Source of the DNA: Argyresthia goedartella | Lineage: Eukaryota > Arthropoda > Insecta > Lepidoptera > Argyresthiidae | Assembly: GCA_949825045.1 (NCBI GenBank) | Contig: OX463809.1 | Span: forward strand, 2,445,501 to 2,509,500 | Reading direction: 5' to 3' | DNA: 64,000 nt | Part shown: positions 1-11,216 of the stretch, in pieces | How positions within the stretch are numbered: the stretch's first letter is position 1 | How the letters are laid out: each line of letters begins with the position of its first letter | The notes under the pieces: generated by a model | Seen by the model: the letters and a program-made list of their open reading frames with translations, nothing else | What the model was told of the DNA's origin: nothing | Databases searched by the model: none | Position numbers and translations under genes: made by a program

Positions 1-102
1 CGCCCGCGCCGCGCCGGGAATGTTGTGTGCATCTCATATTGTATGGATATTGTGCTAGTCTGGCTGGCACATACCAATAGCATACTTACATTAGGCTTAT
101 GT

Positions 103-396
103 TTAAACGATTACCAAAAACGCACCTATTTTACTACCCACAAATTCGAAATGACTGCCAGAATGGGTAAATGATCACCAAACTTGTTTTTATGTTTGTG
201 TATTTAAGTTTATGTTTTAAGTATTTTTTGTTGTTCTTACATGTTCAACATAACACGAAAGATAAAGGGGGCTTCGCTTCGCTACCCCTTTACCCTTCAC
301 CAAAGCTACCGCAGTATTTTGCCCTGATATTTTCTGCAACTTTTGGTGATCATTTACCCATTTTGGGTAGGAAAAAATATTTTGGTGGTCTTTTAA
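103..396. mobile_element. TTAA-flanked MITE, subfamily A
   Basis: Short non-coding element with a TTAA at each edge (103-106 and 393-396). It has an outer inverted pair (ACCAAAAACGCAC on the left, TTTTGGTGGT on the right) and an inner pair (ATGGGTAAATGATCACCAAA on the left, matched inverted near 338-360). The core, TTGTTGTTCTTACATGTTCA followed by a palindromic purine/pyrimidine stretch, is shared with copies at 14171, 15797, 17130, 27209, 27340, 42760 and 61336. TTAA target duplication is the habit of piggyBac-type transposases, so a piggyBac-mobilised MITE is inferred; no transposase is present here. Confidence 0.6.
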
Positions 397-519
397 ATTG
401 TTCTTCTTACATTATGGGTGAGACGGATTATAAATTGGACTAATTAGAACAAATCACAAACAATACAGAGAAGTTGTACAATTAGTTTTGTTCAGCAAAC
501 CCAGGATGGAAAGGATAGA

Positions 520-761
520 TTTAATACCTTGGATAATAATAATAATACCTTGGATTACACACACTATTTACACACATTGATCTAGCCCCAAACTAGGATT
601 CCCTGTATCTTGGGTGCTAGACAACGATACACATACTTATATAGATAAATATTAAATTTAGATAGACAAACAACCATGACTAGGGTACAAACAATCCGTT
701 CTCATCAAACAAATATTTGCCCCCACCGGGACTTGAACCCTCGGCTCGGCCATTCGGGTCG
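520..761 (-). mobile_element. tRNA-derived SINE, family A (deleted head)
   Basis: Minus-strand SINE. The body and tail match other family A copies (GATCTAGCCCCAAACTAGGA, (AAT)n at the 3' end). The tRNA-like head keeps GGCCGAG and the B-box region but has lost about 35 bases between them. The tail word AATACCTTGGA occurs twice near 521-555. Confidence 0.85.
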
Positions 762-867
762 ACAATTTAAAACGCAAATCACTTAGGTAAAAGTAAATAA
801 ATTAAATAACTATTACGTATGCTTTACAAAGTTTGAAGTCAAATTGTAGCATTGTGTTGTGTTGTTG

Positions 868-1165
868 CAGTTGTTGGGCTAGCCCCATATCACGCAAAAT
901 GGAGTTGTGATTTGTGAACTAATTAACGTGGGCGGCGGTCTTGGGTGGGCACCACCGGGGGGCCCAATCCCGGTAGACAATGACCACTCAATGACAATGA
1001 CAAATTTACTTGTAATCCCTTTCCCATTATTGAATAACTAATTTTTATAATGAACCTTAATATTTACTATTATTACCTAAAAACATGATTTTCCCACCGC
1101 CAAATAATGGATACGTAAAGTTGACCGCCGTCACCGCGGCATTGTCACTGAGCGGTCATTGTGAT
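868..1165 (+). repeat. SINE-like repeat, family D (GGGCTAGCCCC)
   Basis: Contains GGGCTAGCCCCATATCACGC followed by CAAAATGGAG, a block found at nine or so places in the window (15455, 39495, 42300, 43455, 45640, 46731, 50613, 56385). Downstream, CAATGACCACTCAATGACA (about 978-996) is matched in inverted form near 1140-1163 and again near 9251-9290. No tRNA head is recognisable in this copy. Confidence 0.6.
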
Positions 1166-2044
1166 AGCAGAAATAGGCCCCCGTGCCTCTGCCACTACGT
1201 ATGGAGTAAGACTTTTTTGTAAACAAAAACTCTGTTCTCTTTTTTTTTTTTTTGTAAACAAAATGTATTTCACTTTCCTGCAAACGAAAGTGCACCCTGA
1301 AAAATGCATCGCGAATTTCAACCTTATCCCATAGTAATAGCGGACCTGTGAATAGTCCATTGTACTGAGGGTGTCCTTACGCGAGAGATCCTTTCGCTGG
1401 CAGACCCTGAAAAATGCATCGCAAATTTCAACCTTGTGCCAGGGTTTGTTTTTGTTTTCGTTTTTAACCTACTTCAAAACACTTCTCAATTCGGTTATAT
1501 TTTTTTTATGTTTGTTTCCTCAAAACTGTTTCTACATAGTTGAACCGATTTCAAAACTTATTTTTTTATTTGAAATACCTTCCCGTTTGGTCACATTTTT
1601 TGAAAATTAGAAATTGGTCCAGTAGTTTGGTTCCTAAAGCAAAAATACTGGAATTATGATGTCATCCACATAAACGAAATTGCGCATTGTTGTTTTACTG
1701 GTCTATAAGTACCTACCATATATTCGTCAGAGACGTGTGATTCGTGTGGGCTGGACTGTCAGACGGACAGATTTCGTGGCCTTGTTTTCGTGTACATTGA
1801 CGACATTCGCATCCCGACCGGGGAGGAAGAAATAGGTCTTGAACTTGTAGTCGGTTTTTTTAATGTTTTTATCTACACACGTATCATAAACCCTCTTTAA
1901 TGCGGACAAAAACCGCACGTTACGATCAGCATAATGTTAAACTACTTGGTAAAAACTCATTTCTTATCTGAAAAATTACACATTATGACCATAATGTGTA
2001 GTTTTTCTACACATTATGACATTCAAATTTCGAACGCCGACGCC
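1166..2044. other. Unassigned stretch with small duplications
   Basis: No gene seen. A block reading CCCTGAAAAATGCATCGC occurs near 1292 and again near 1404. Around 1868-1925 a diverged, inverted piece of the repeat at 2045-2210 is present. A small palindrome ACATTATGACCATAATGT lies near 1980. Confidence 0.5.
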
Positions 2045-2210
2045 CGCCTGCGTGAAGTTGGTACTACAGAACAAGCTAAACAACTGCAGAGCCACAAGTC
2101 AAACATGCGGTTCCTGAACACATCAAAGAGAGCTTATGATATGTGTGTAGATAAACTAGTGTATTATGTAACTGTACATAATTAGGCATTAAAACTCTCG
2201 AGTGATAATA
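2045..2210 (+). repeat. Dispersed repeat, copy 1 (inverted partner at 5872)
   Basis: From GAAGTTGGTACTACAGAACA to CTCTCGAGTGATA, this block recurs on the opposite strand at 5872-6100 and, in part, at 1868-1925. It is open in one frame over about 80 codons, but the reading frame is not kept in the other copies, so it is treated as a non-coding repeat of unknown class. Confidence 0.6.
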
Positions 2211-2411
2211 CCCTCCATTATGTAGCAGTCACATAAACTACTATTAACTTGGTGAATTATTTTGAAATTAGTCTATTATCATAATAAAGTACACATTAAA
2301 ACAAGGACACAGTCAATGTTAAAACAATCACTAAATTAGTATCTATACCTCACAGGCTAGGTATACCTTATGAGACTTCTGCCAGCTTCTGCCTTAAGAC
2401 AGGGTAATGCC

Positions 2412-2604
2412 GACCCGGCAGTGACCCTGCCTACGAAGCCAAGGGTCCCGGGTTCGAGTCCCGGTGGGGGCAATATTTGTTTGATGAGAACGGATGTTTG
2501 TACCCTAGTCATGGTTGTTCATCTATCTAACATACAGGGAATCCTAGTTTGGGGCTAGAACAATGTGTGTAAATAGTGTCCAAGGTATTATTAATATTAT
2601 AATA
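2412..2604 (+). mobile_element. tRNA-derived SINE, family A
   Basis: Begins with a tRNA-like head (B box GGTTCGAGTCCC), then GGGGGCAATATTTGTTTGAT, the shared body, and an AT-rich tail. About 30 bases of the body between ATCTAAC and ATACAGGGAATCC are missing compared with other copies. Confidence 0.85.
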
Positions 2605-4366
2605 GTGTGCAGCTGCTTTTTAACAATCAAACGAACATGTTAACTAATGACTCCGGACATCGACTCTTAATTCTAAATTTATTTATTGAACACAAATAAT
2701 GTAAAGAAAACAAGAGTTACATGAAAATAGTGTACAAAGGCGGGCTTCTTTATAATAAGAGATCTCTTTAACCGAACCAGGTTAAGATTGCTCAGTACTA
2801 GGCGTTTTATCATCAATATGACTAATATCAACTGATTCATGCACCCATTCAGAACATCTTCGACTAAAACTTCAAACTGAGAAAATCTGTACAAAAACTA
2901 TCCATATCACCTAAAACGTACCTTTATTTATTATTTTCCGTCAAACTGCACTTAAAAATTTACACAAAAGTCACATTTCACAAAACACCATTATCACAAC
3001 CACTATGTGTTATCAATACTGTATCCAGGTATTCTGTTTCCAGTTAATCAGATCACGACACGGAAAAAAAACTCGCGTGCTTCATAACTTCATAATCATA
3101 AGCCAGTTAAAGTTGGCATACAAATGTACCAAGAAATCCATTAGTACAGTAATAAACGGAATCAACTGGGCCGGGCCAGCATACATACTAAAAACAGTAA
3201 GAATTTCTAGATAAAAAAAATACGTGTTTCTTATGAAGAGTGTAAATATTGACTGATAGATTTGAATAGTGTAGTGTTATCGAAACTGACCGCGCCTTAC
3301 CAGGCATTACTTACTGCACGATCTTATCTGGCTGGGAAATTGGTCCTTAAAGGCTTGGCTATAGGGACGATATAATGATGAGGATTGTGGCAGGTGCGAA
3401 ATTCACTGATTCATGAATACAGTTGTTGATAAACGGAGCGTAATTACCGATTAGTTAGTTCCGACTTTCGGAGTGGGTTAGTTAAGGCGCGAGTATCGGT
3501 AAAATTACATATGAAAAAATGTTCGTAACAGCTCACTGCAACATGGCTGTTACATCAGTCGCTGGGGCAGAACATTGCGAAAATTGTGGGTTTTTTACAT
3601 AATTCTTGAAAACCACTGATTATTTCTTAATTTCAAACAGATTTGATAAATCACAACTCAGTTCAGTTTGCAACAAGTATTTATTCTGTTACGTCCGTCC
3701 TGCGGCGTCCGCTGTACTTCCTCCAAAACGTACGTGATTGGTCGTTAGATTAACGACCAATCACGCACAAGTGGCAGTGTTGCCAGGACAAAGTCATTAT
3801 AAAGTAATGAAAGCTTAAGAACTAACACATACATTAATGAAAATCATCACACACATACATCAAAGAAATTTTGAAAACATATTTTTTGATGCAGGAGCCA
3901 TATCAATAGTATTTTTAGATCCCAAGAAATAGTAAATTTTAGGTAAAAAAGGTCTATCTATTTATATATTTTTTCCGTATAGTTTCCCATTGACTATTAT
4001 GTTCTCAAAGCACACACATTGAAGGAAAAGTATGTCTTCAAAACATATATTTTTTCGAGATATAGGAAGTGTATCCTTTAAGAGAAATAGAGATTTGACG
4101 ACCCTTCGCCTTAAGGAGTAAATAGAAAAGTGTATTTCCTGGACTCTAGATTTTCAGTAGGAATGTACCCAATACATTTTCTCCGAATTAACTATTTATA
4201 GAGGGAGCGGTAAGCTACGATGTTTCCCTTTAACCTTTTCAGTCCTAGAGCAAGTAAAGCCACGGCCTAACCATGTATTATATAAGTGTATGAGTAAAGA
4301 TACATCGATGAATTTCAGGAACATTATCGTATTGGATATTTAGTGGAAATATTAATTCCATTTGAC
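2605..4366. other. AT-rich stretch without genes
   Basis: Nothing coding is supportable. It contains the perfect hairpin at 3733-3765 and short open frames that look random. Confidence 0.5.
3733..3765. repeat. Perfect inverted repeat, 15-bp arms, 3-base loop
   Basis: Arms 3733-3747 (CGTGATTGGTCGTTA) and 3751-3765 are exact reverse complements around GAT. Confidence 0.9.
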
Positions 4367-4625
4367 GACCCGAATGGCCGAGACGGCAGTAACCCTGCCT
4401 ACAAAGCCAGGGGTCCCGGGTTCGAGTCCCGGTGGGGGCAAATATTTGTTTGATGAAAACGGATGTTTATACCCTAGTCATGGTTGTTTATCTAACTAAG
4501 TATAATATTTATCTATATAAGTATGTGTATCGTTGTCTAGCACCCAAGATACAGGGAATCCTAGTTTGGGGCTAGATCAATGTGTGTTTGTAAATAGTGT
4601 CCAGGGTATTATTATTATTATTATT
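4367..4625 (+). mobile_element. tRNA-derived SINE, family A
   Basis: Full-length-looking copy: head from GACCCGAATGGCCGAG, B box GGTTCGAGTCCC, the common body, and a (TTA)n tail ending near 4625. It splits a block of unique sequence that is intact at 4924-4992. Confidence 0.9.
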
Positions 4626-4662
4626 CTATAGACGGTACAAGCACAGAGTAAGTGAAGTACCT

Positions 4663-4915
4663 ATAATAATAATTATACTTTGGACACTATTTTACACACA
4701 TTGATCTAGCCCCAAACTAGGAATCCCTGTATCTTGGGTACTAGACAACGCTACACATACTTATATAGATAAATATTATACTTAGATAGATGAACAACCA
4801 TGAATAGGGTACAAACAACCGTTCTCAACAAACAAATATTTGCCCCCACCGGGACTCGAACCCGGGACCCTTGGCTTCATAGGCAGAGTCACTGCCGACT
4901 CGTCCATTCGGGTCG
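4663..4915 (-). mobile_element. tRNA-derived SINE, family A
   Basis: Opposite-orientation copy only about 40 bases from the preceding SINE, so the two form an inverted pair. Its tail starts at (AAT)n near 4663 and its tRNA-like head ends at 4915. Confidence 0.9.
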
Positions 4916-4999
4916 TCCATCCTATTGGATATTTAGTGGAAAAGATTAGATTCCATTCTATAGACGGTACAACGACAGAGTAAGTGTAGTACCAAGGTA

Positions 5000-5489
5000 C
5001 AACATACTGCCTCAGTCTGTTACGTCACATTCCTAACACTTTCAGATGGTTGCGTCTTCTGAGAAGCCCGCTGGGCCGCGTTGTGCCGCACGGTCTTTTC
5101 AGAATTGCGATCCGCTCGAAAACCAGAGTGCTCCAGCGCGACGCTCTCTGCGCTGTACCACACGAGGTTTCAGCGCTTACATTGACGATTCATCGTCTGA
5201 ATAGCGGGTAGGTTACAACGCCTGAATATAGGGTACATCGTCTGAAGAGGGTACAACGCCTGCGGCGGCGTTGTGTCCCTCTGGCTTTTCGTGAATCAGC
5301 TTCTAGTTCAAAAAAGGGTTTTTCAGCGCTCACATCAACAATTCATCATCTGAATAGCTGGTGGGGTACAGCGTCTGCGGCGTTGTGTCCTTGAATTGTT
5401 TAAGTAATACAAATGTTAAAATATTAATTATTATAATTAATAAGCGGAAAGGTCTGTGTTGAGCTAGAGAAACCCCATACAGTCCCGTC
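5000..5489. repeat. Degenerate tandem repeat with CGTCTG words
   Basis: Two related segments (about 5165-5275 and 5310-5395) share TTTCAGCGCT, ACA, TCATCGTCTGAATAGC-like and GCGGCGTTGTGTCC words. No open frame runs through them. Confidence 0.5.
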
Positions 5490-5720
5490 ATTTAAGTAAT
5501 CTTGAACATTGTAATATCCTTTTTTCGACAAAGTCGCTTTAACGTGCTTTTTAAATTGATCTTAGTAGAGTAGAGAATGCACTGACCCTTGAAATAATTG
5601 CTAACCTTCTCTCAACCAGAGCGCAACCAGTCTGTGATTATTTATTAGGTAAACATCACAGCTATCGCTAAGTTTGGAAAATGTTGTAAGGTTCTTGAGA
5701 CACACATTATATTTTCGAAA
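5490..5720 (-). repeat. Dispersed repeat, inverted relative to 12270-12510
   Basis: TAAGTAATCTTGAACAT and TGACCCTTGAAATAATTG here match the reverse complement of sequence near 12340-12485, with many small differences. Class unknown. Confidence 0.55.
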
Positions 5721-5869
5721 ATAAATTGTCTAGCTATAGTTAGTATCACAATTTATTTTGAAATCTCTCAGGAGTCTGTTCGTTTTAAATTATTGATTGC
5801 TCGTATTAGCTCTTATAAGTGAAATAAAAATAGTTTGAATATCCGCTGCTTTCTCTCACTTTTCATAAT

Positions 5870-6100
5870 AATATCACTCGAGAGTTTTAATGCCTAATTA
5901 TGTACAGTTACATACACTAGTTAACAATATCACTCGAGAGTTTTAATGCCTAATTATGTACAGTTACATACACTAGTTTATCTACACACATATCATAAGC
6001 TCTCTTTGATATGTTCAGGAACCGCATTTTCGTCATTGTGGCATTGATAATTGCTCTGCACTTGTTTAGCTTGTTCAGTAGTACCAACTTCAGAGACAAG
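5870..6100 (-). repeat. Dispersed repeat, copy 2, with internal 56-bp tandem duplication
   Basis: Reverse-complement partner of 2045-2210. Its first 56 bases (ATATCACTCGAGAGTTTTAA onward) are repeated in tandem from 5926, so the unit edge is present twice. Confidence 0.7.
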
Positions 6101-6750
6101 CGCTACGCGATGACAGGGTGGGTGGCAGTTGCTCATGTCCGATGGAAATACTTGGTTCCCACAGCCCTTCACGTCCCCCCGGGTAGTGCTACGGAGCAAC
6201 AAATTATCCTCAAGACATTAATTTCCAGGGTCGGAGAACCTGCTCAAATTGTGATCTTTCAATTACCCTCGACACTGGCAAAATTTACCTCAAAAGAGTA
6301 AGCACGCCAAATTAAAAGAAGAAGTAGGTACGATATGCCGAGGGCGTTAGCGAGTTGCAAACATTATGGTTTTGCGTCGCGACTCGGTGACGTTATTGAA
6401 ACACAAGTGCTTGTAAAAGATGCGCGTGCGCAACCAGCGGAACGACTCGCTGCGGCGTCCGTGACAGTCACTGGACTGATTTAGACTTGGTAAGTAGAAT
6501 AGACGTATTTGGATTTCCCGAAAATCCTGCCAGGGGAAGCAGACCTGCAGGACCTGCAGGCAGGGCCCTGTAACACAACACTTTACAGGCGTAGGTTTAT
6601 ACTTTATACCTACGCATGTAAAGTAACAAATTCCATTAACAGCAATGTCAGTCAAACGCCCAGCTTAACGAAACTCTTTGGTTTCTACATAACTCTATAA
6701 TGAAACCATACATGAGTTTCGTTAATCATCCATCACAGACATAATGAATA
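6101..6750. other. No gene recognised
   Basis: Contains at 6253-6292 a single copy of the CTGGCAAAATTTACCTCAA unit that is expanded to an array at 8711. Overlapping open frames on both strands (about 60-100 codons) have no family features. Confidence 0.5.
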
Positions 6751-6751
6751 T

Positions 6752-6952
6752 GATATATGATATGATATGATATGATATGATATGATATGATATGATATGA
6801 TATGATATGATATAATATGATATGATATGATATGATATGATATGATATGATATGATATGATATGATATGATATGATATGATATGATATGATATGATATGA
6901 TATGATATGATATGATATGATATGATATGATATGATATGATATGATATGATA
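6752..6952. repeat. ATATG pentanucleotide microsatellite
   Basis: About 40 copies of TATGA/ATATG over 200 bp with one visible interruption (TATAATATGA near 6810). The minus strand is open as a Tyr-His-Ile-Ile-Ser repeat, which is an artefact of the period being frame-periodic. Confidence 0.97.
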
Positions 6953-8109
6953 TTTCTTTATTAAGGCCCAAGATCACACAAAACCACTGAAGAGCGCTGT
7001 GGCAAAAATAATAATAAAATTATTTCCAATATTCATAGGTCTCAAAAAAATATACGTTATTTATAAAGAGATAATCTAGTTTAAATACTATGTCATTACG
7101 CGATTGGATCAATTTGCCTCGATCGTGAAAAATCTTGAATATAGTCTATATTAAAAAGGAGATACAATAATTTTATTATAAAATAACTGATTTTTGTCAT
7201 AATTTTTATAGGTAAATTTTCCTCTTTTAGAGCTCCGTATCAATCCTTAAATTTTATCAATTAGCTTATTTCCGTTTTTCAGTAAATTCGAAAAAACACC
7301 TAATTTTTAACGTCGCCGGGCGGCCCGGTGCAATGCCGCGCCGCCCGCTACCCCGCCAGTTCCGCTACCCCGCCAGAAGACGACGGGCGAATGCGGCGCA
7401 CCTCACCTCAACAGCCAGAACTGGGCCTTAACACAATTAAACAACAGTCATTACAAATAAATCAGATAGGTAGAGACAGTGTCAATAAGAATCGACTCAG
7501 CAATGCTGAACTGAGACAAGTCTCAGCTTCAGCGCTGGTTTTCAGCCGGCCCTCCAGAACACCAGAAGGTACAATTTACTCAAGGGTCGATATTAGGTAG
7601 GTACTTGTAAAAATTGTAACAAATATTTATACAAAAAGGGAAAAAACTACAAATATTTTCTTTACAAAAAGAAAATACCCAAAACACAATTAAAAATAAT
7701 AATAATTATAATAATAGTAATAATTAACAAAGCACCATTTAGCTATGGAGCAGGCAGCAGCACACAAAATCCATTTTCATCAGGTGACTATGCAGGCCAT
7801 AACGGTTAGGTCAAAGATAATAAAAATACTTGGTTAGGTTAGGTTAAAGTTAAACTGCAGTTATTTGCTCACTTAAAAGATATTTCTTAATAGATAATTT
7901 GAATGTATCTTTATCAGTTATTATAACGTGTAAATAATGTAAGCGTAGTGATCTTATGGCATAGATCTTAAGGTTGCAGCTTGCTATAAGAAATTCAACC
8001 TTAGGTAGATGGGAAACTAAATTCCGTCGACTGTACAATTGTAGAAAATTTTACAGATGTAAAAACAAAACAAAAACTCAACTTGTATTTCTAGTAGCGG
8101 TTTGACGTG
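6953..8109. other. No gene recognised
   Basis: AT-rich sequence with a GC-rich patch near 7310-7400 (tandem CCGCTACCCCGCCAG) and a short GGTTAGGTTAGGTTA run near 7827. Neither is coding as far as can be seen. Confidence 0.45.
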
Positions 8110-8143
8110 TGCCGTGCGAAGTCACGTGATACTTCGCACGGCA
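8110..8143. repeat. Perfect inverted repeat, 13-bp arms, 8-base loop
   Basis: TGCCGTGCGAAGT at 8110-8122 pairs exactly with 8131-8143 around CACGTGAT, which itself contains the E-box CACGTG. Confidence 0.9.
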
Positions 8144-8613
8144 ACCTGAGGCATGTTCATTTTCTTGGCGTCGTAGTAGCGAGTGATAAATAAGTTAGCG
8201 ATTGCAAATTGTCGAGGGGACCCACAGGGGACCAAAAGCCTTATTGTATAGCTTTAATTGACATCTAGGAATTTATATCAGAATACATTTCAAATTGATG
8301 TTTTGGACGAGGTTTGCAAAAAGTATGTCATCTAATGTCGCGGAATAACGCGAACGGAACGCTATGCTTACTTTGGTGCGTACGAAACGCACCTGTCACT
8401 GTAAATGGTTTTGTTTCGACGGGAATGGGAGGGAACTTTGCCTGTCATTTTGATACAGCCTTTTTACTTCTGAAGGTGAGTCAGCGCACTGTACGGCTGT
8501 GTGGCGTTGCTATGAGTTTGCTCATTGGTTGAGTAAATATATTTAAAACATATATATATTTAAAACAGATATTTAAAGATAAGGGCCCAATGGAGGCTAA
8601 GTCGGCTTCGCTT

Positions 8614-8630
8614 CCGCTAGGTGGCGCTGG
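8614..8630 (+). promoter_or_regulatory. Candidate CTCF-type site
   Basis: CCGCTAGGTGGCGCTGG fits the conserved CTCF core CCDSYAGRKGGCGC, which is shared by insect and vertebrate CTCF. It is a single sequence match in a non-coding region. Occupancy is unknown. Confidence 0.4.
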
Positions 8631-8710
8631 AGTGGTTGGGGACAAAGAGTTTCATTCATCTGAGGTTAGGTTCAAAAACACGTCACGCGATCTTTCAAAT
8701 ACTCTTGACA

Positions 8711-8956
8711 CTGGCAAAATTAACATCAACTGGCCAAATTAACCTCAACTGGAAAGATTAACCTCAACTGGAAAGATTAACCTCAACTGGCAAAATTAAC
8801 CTCAAACGGCATAATTAACCTCAACTGGCAAAATTAACCTCAACTGGCAAAATAACCTCAACTGGCAAAATTAACCTCAACTGGCAAAATTAACCTCAAC
8901 TGGCAAAATTAACCTCAACTGGCAAAATTAACCTCAACTGGCAAAATTAACCTCAA
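8711..8956. repeat. 19-bp minisatellite, 13 units
   Basis: Thirteen head-to-tail units of CTGGCAAAATTAACCTCAA, one of 18 bp. The first six units carry most of the variants and the last four are identical. The array ends in an 18-bp palindrome TAACCTCAATTGAGGTTA (8948-8965) made from the final half unit and its reverse complement. A lone unit with the same left flank (ATCTTTCAA, ACTGGCAAAAT) sits near 6253. Confidence 0.95.
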
Positions 8957-8965
8957 TTGAGGTTA

Positions 8966-9715
8966 TCACGCTATATATATTATAAGGAGAAGTAAGTAAA
9001 TATAATGTGACTACTTTGACAGATAGCCACTTCCAGCGAACTGCAATGAGTTTTTGAGATTCGGTGCCATTCAGCTAGCACAATGACAACTTTAGGTATC
9101 GATTATTTGCCTTTTGGATAAACATTTTTAGGTAATTAATGGATGAAATTGAGTTTATGTATTGCATATCATAATAATTAAGTTTAAACCAAAGAGATGA
9201 GGGATTACAAAAACGTAAGATAAAGATAACTAAAACTGATCATCGTTGTCGCCTCATTGTCACTGGGTGGTCATTGTGCTAGCAGGATTGGGCCCCAGGT
9301 TGTTTACATCGCGACCGAACCGCAAAACCTACGAAGTTTCTGTCATAATCATAAATGAAATTTTCTACTGTTTTTAGCAGAATGTTGATCATGGTGATTA
9401 TGATGATTATGTTGGTATTTATCTGATACACCTACAGATGTTGAGTACAATTAACTATATTCACAGCAAAAAGCCTATAATCTTACTATATTCAACCTAC
9501 GTAATACCTACACACAATAAGGAAAAACTCTACCGACTCACCGTATAGTGAGACCCTGACAATTGCGCATTCAAGTCTCTACATTAAGTACATACATATA
9601 TACAGATGTTGTTTTTTAAAGTTACGCTCGACTCAGGGTCGATACAGTTTACGTATCGTATTTACGCGCATAATTGCGATTCACAAACCGTGTTCAATGT
9701 GTCCTGAAATATCCG
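8966..9715. other. No gene recognised
   Basis: Contains near 9251-9300 a piece of the family D repeat flank (CATTGTCACTGGGTGGTCAT, GGATTGGGCCCC). Otherwise it is unassigned AT-rich sequence. Confidence 0.45.
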
Positions 9716-9832
9716 CGCTCGGCCGCGCGCGCCACGGAACGCGCTCTCGGCGAGCGCTCGGCCGCGCGCGCCACGGAACGCGCTCTCGGCGAGCGCTCGG
9801 CCGCGCGCGCCACGGAACGCGCTCTCGGCGAG
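9716..9832. repeat. CpG-rich 39-bp tandem repeat, 3 units
   Basis: Three identical 39-bp units starting CGCTCGGCCGCGCGCGCCAC. The unit length is divisible by three, so several frames stay open on both strands (Ala/Arg-rich), but no gene structure surrounds them. The junction contains the palindrome CGAGCGCTCG. Confidence 0.95.
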
Positions 9833-10107
9833 CGCCCGCCCTATATTGGGAGCGCGGCGCGGTAGCAAGCGAAGCGATGGACTAAGGCCACAATTTAATG
9901 TTTTTTTGTTTTTTTTTTCATTAAAAAAATACTTTATTAGCATCATTGTCGGGCACCACTCCTGAGTCGGGCGTTAATTTACAAAACACCATGCTATAAC
10001 ATCTTGTTTTCCGTTTCTTTAACACCCAAGGCTTTTTGAATGGATATTTTTTATAGATGAAATTGTTGTCTAACAATCTATGGTTGTTGTCTACCTCTCT
10101 CTGTGAC
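9833..10107. other. No gene recognised
   Basis: Short unassigned stretch with a T-rich run near 9901-9920. Confidence 0.4.
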
Positions 10108-10374
10108 GACCCGAATGGCCCAGTCGGCAGTGACCCTGCCTACGAAGTCAAGGGTCCCTGGTTCGAGTCCCGGTGGGGGCAAATATTTGTTTGACGAGAA
10201 CGTATATTTGTACCCTAGTCATGGTTGTTTTTTTTTCTATCTAAGTACCTATAATATTTATCTATATGTATAAGTATGTGTATCGTTGTCTAGTACCCAA
10301 GATACAGGGAATCCTAGTTTGGGGCTACATCAATGTGTGTGAATAGTGTCCAAGGTATTATTATTATTATTATT
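10108..10374 (+). mobile_element. tRNA-derived SINE, family A
   Basis: Complete-looking copy from GACCCGAATGGCCCAG to a (TTA)n tail. The B-box region reads GGTTCGAGTCCC. One T-run expansion lies near 10231. Confidence 0.9.
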
Positions 10375-11184
10375 TTTACCTATAATATTGCATGTAATAA
10401 CTCGGCGTTGTTATCTACAATAGTAGCTACCACAAACAAAAATGTGAACCGGCAACACGAGGCAAAATTATCTTTACCTTGTGGCCGTATCGCAATAAAT
10501 TCCTTTTATATACTTAATCGCAATTTTAGCCGGATTTAGAGTCGCAGGTGAAATATACCGATAAGAGTAGTTAGTTTGTAGGCTACTATTATAATAACAC
10601 AATCGATTATTTTTTTCAGGCCAAAGGTTCGATATTTTTGTGAAGGATTTATTAATTCAAAACTAGTTATCTACCTTGGTAGGTTACTGAAATGGTAGGT
10701 AGGTCGGTAGGTAAGTAGGTTGGTAGGTTACCTACCTAACTACGATTTAACCATGTAACATAGGATTACCTACCTATTAGCTATATGATGAAAAGCAGAA
10801 CACAAAAGATTGCAATAGTACAGGTCAAATACCATAAGTATTTTATAAGCCTATGTTAGATATGAAGATAGGTAGGTAGGTAGGTACCTACTTGACTTTG
10901 AAATATGGCCTGCGTAGTAGGTTACATGGAAGGTCATAGTTATACTACATATAGCTACCTATACGTACAGAGTGTAAGGTCAACTTTGAGCAAATGTTTG
11001 ACCAATTTGTTTGGTGATGTTTGGGTTTGCTGTTACTACATGTTAATAAATAGGAAGGCACTATTTATTTATGTGAATTCTTGTTAAAAATATATACATT
11101 TGAATTTTAATTAGATTCCATACTTACGGATGAAATCGCATCGAACGAATTATTATCCAAACTCATATATATGGGAAACAAACG
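10375..11184. other. Unassigned, with (GGTAGGTA) low-complexity patches
   Basis: Degenerate GTAGGTAG/GTTGGTAG runs at about 10676-10740 and 10868-10890. No gene is supportable. Confidence 0.5.
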
Positions 11185-11202
11185 AAAAAAAAAAAACAAA
11201 AA
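11185..11202 (-). terminator. Pol III T-run terminator of the tRNA gene
   Basis: On the minus strand a T5 run (11202-11198) followed by a T12 run (11196-11185) lies just past the tRNA 3' end. Confidence 0.85.
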
Positions 11203-11216
11203 GCAGTATCTGCGTG

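Larger units (their letters stand above)
4331..4992. repeat. Flank duplication around two SINEs
   Basis: The block ATTGGATATTTAGTGGAAA through TAGACGGTACAA and GTAGTACC is intact at 4924-4992. A second copy is split into 4331-4366 and 4626-4661 by the SINE at 4367-4625. The reading is a tandem duplication of about 70 bp, followed or accompanied by SINE insertion. Confidence 0.75.

Noticed and set aside
1934..2185. 83-codon plus-strand ORF as a host exon
   Set aside because: Lies in a dispersed repeat whose other copies break the frame.
4367..4440. tRNA-like head of family A SINEs as real tRNA genes (also 10108, 58525 and minus-strand copies)
   Set aside because: Anticodon arm does not fold, and the same SINE body and AT-rich tail follow each head.
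6726..6977. Minus-strand ORF of repeated Tyr-His-Ile-Ile-Ser
   Set aside because: Produced by the ATATG microsatellite; no start context or flanking coding sequence.
9662..9946. Ala/Arg-rich ORFs on both strands
   Set aside because: Artefact of a 39-bp tandem repeat whose length is a multiple of three.
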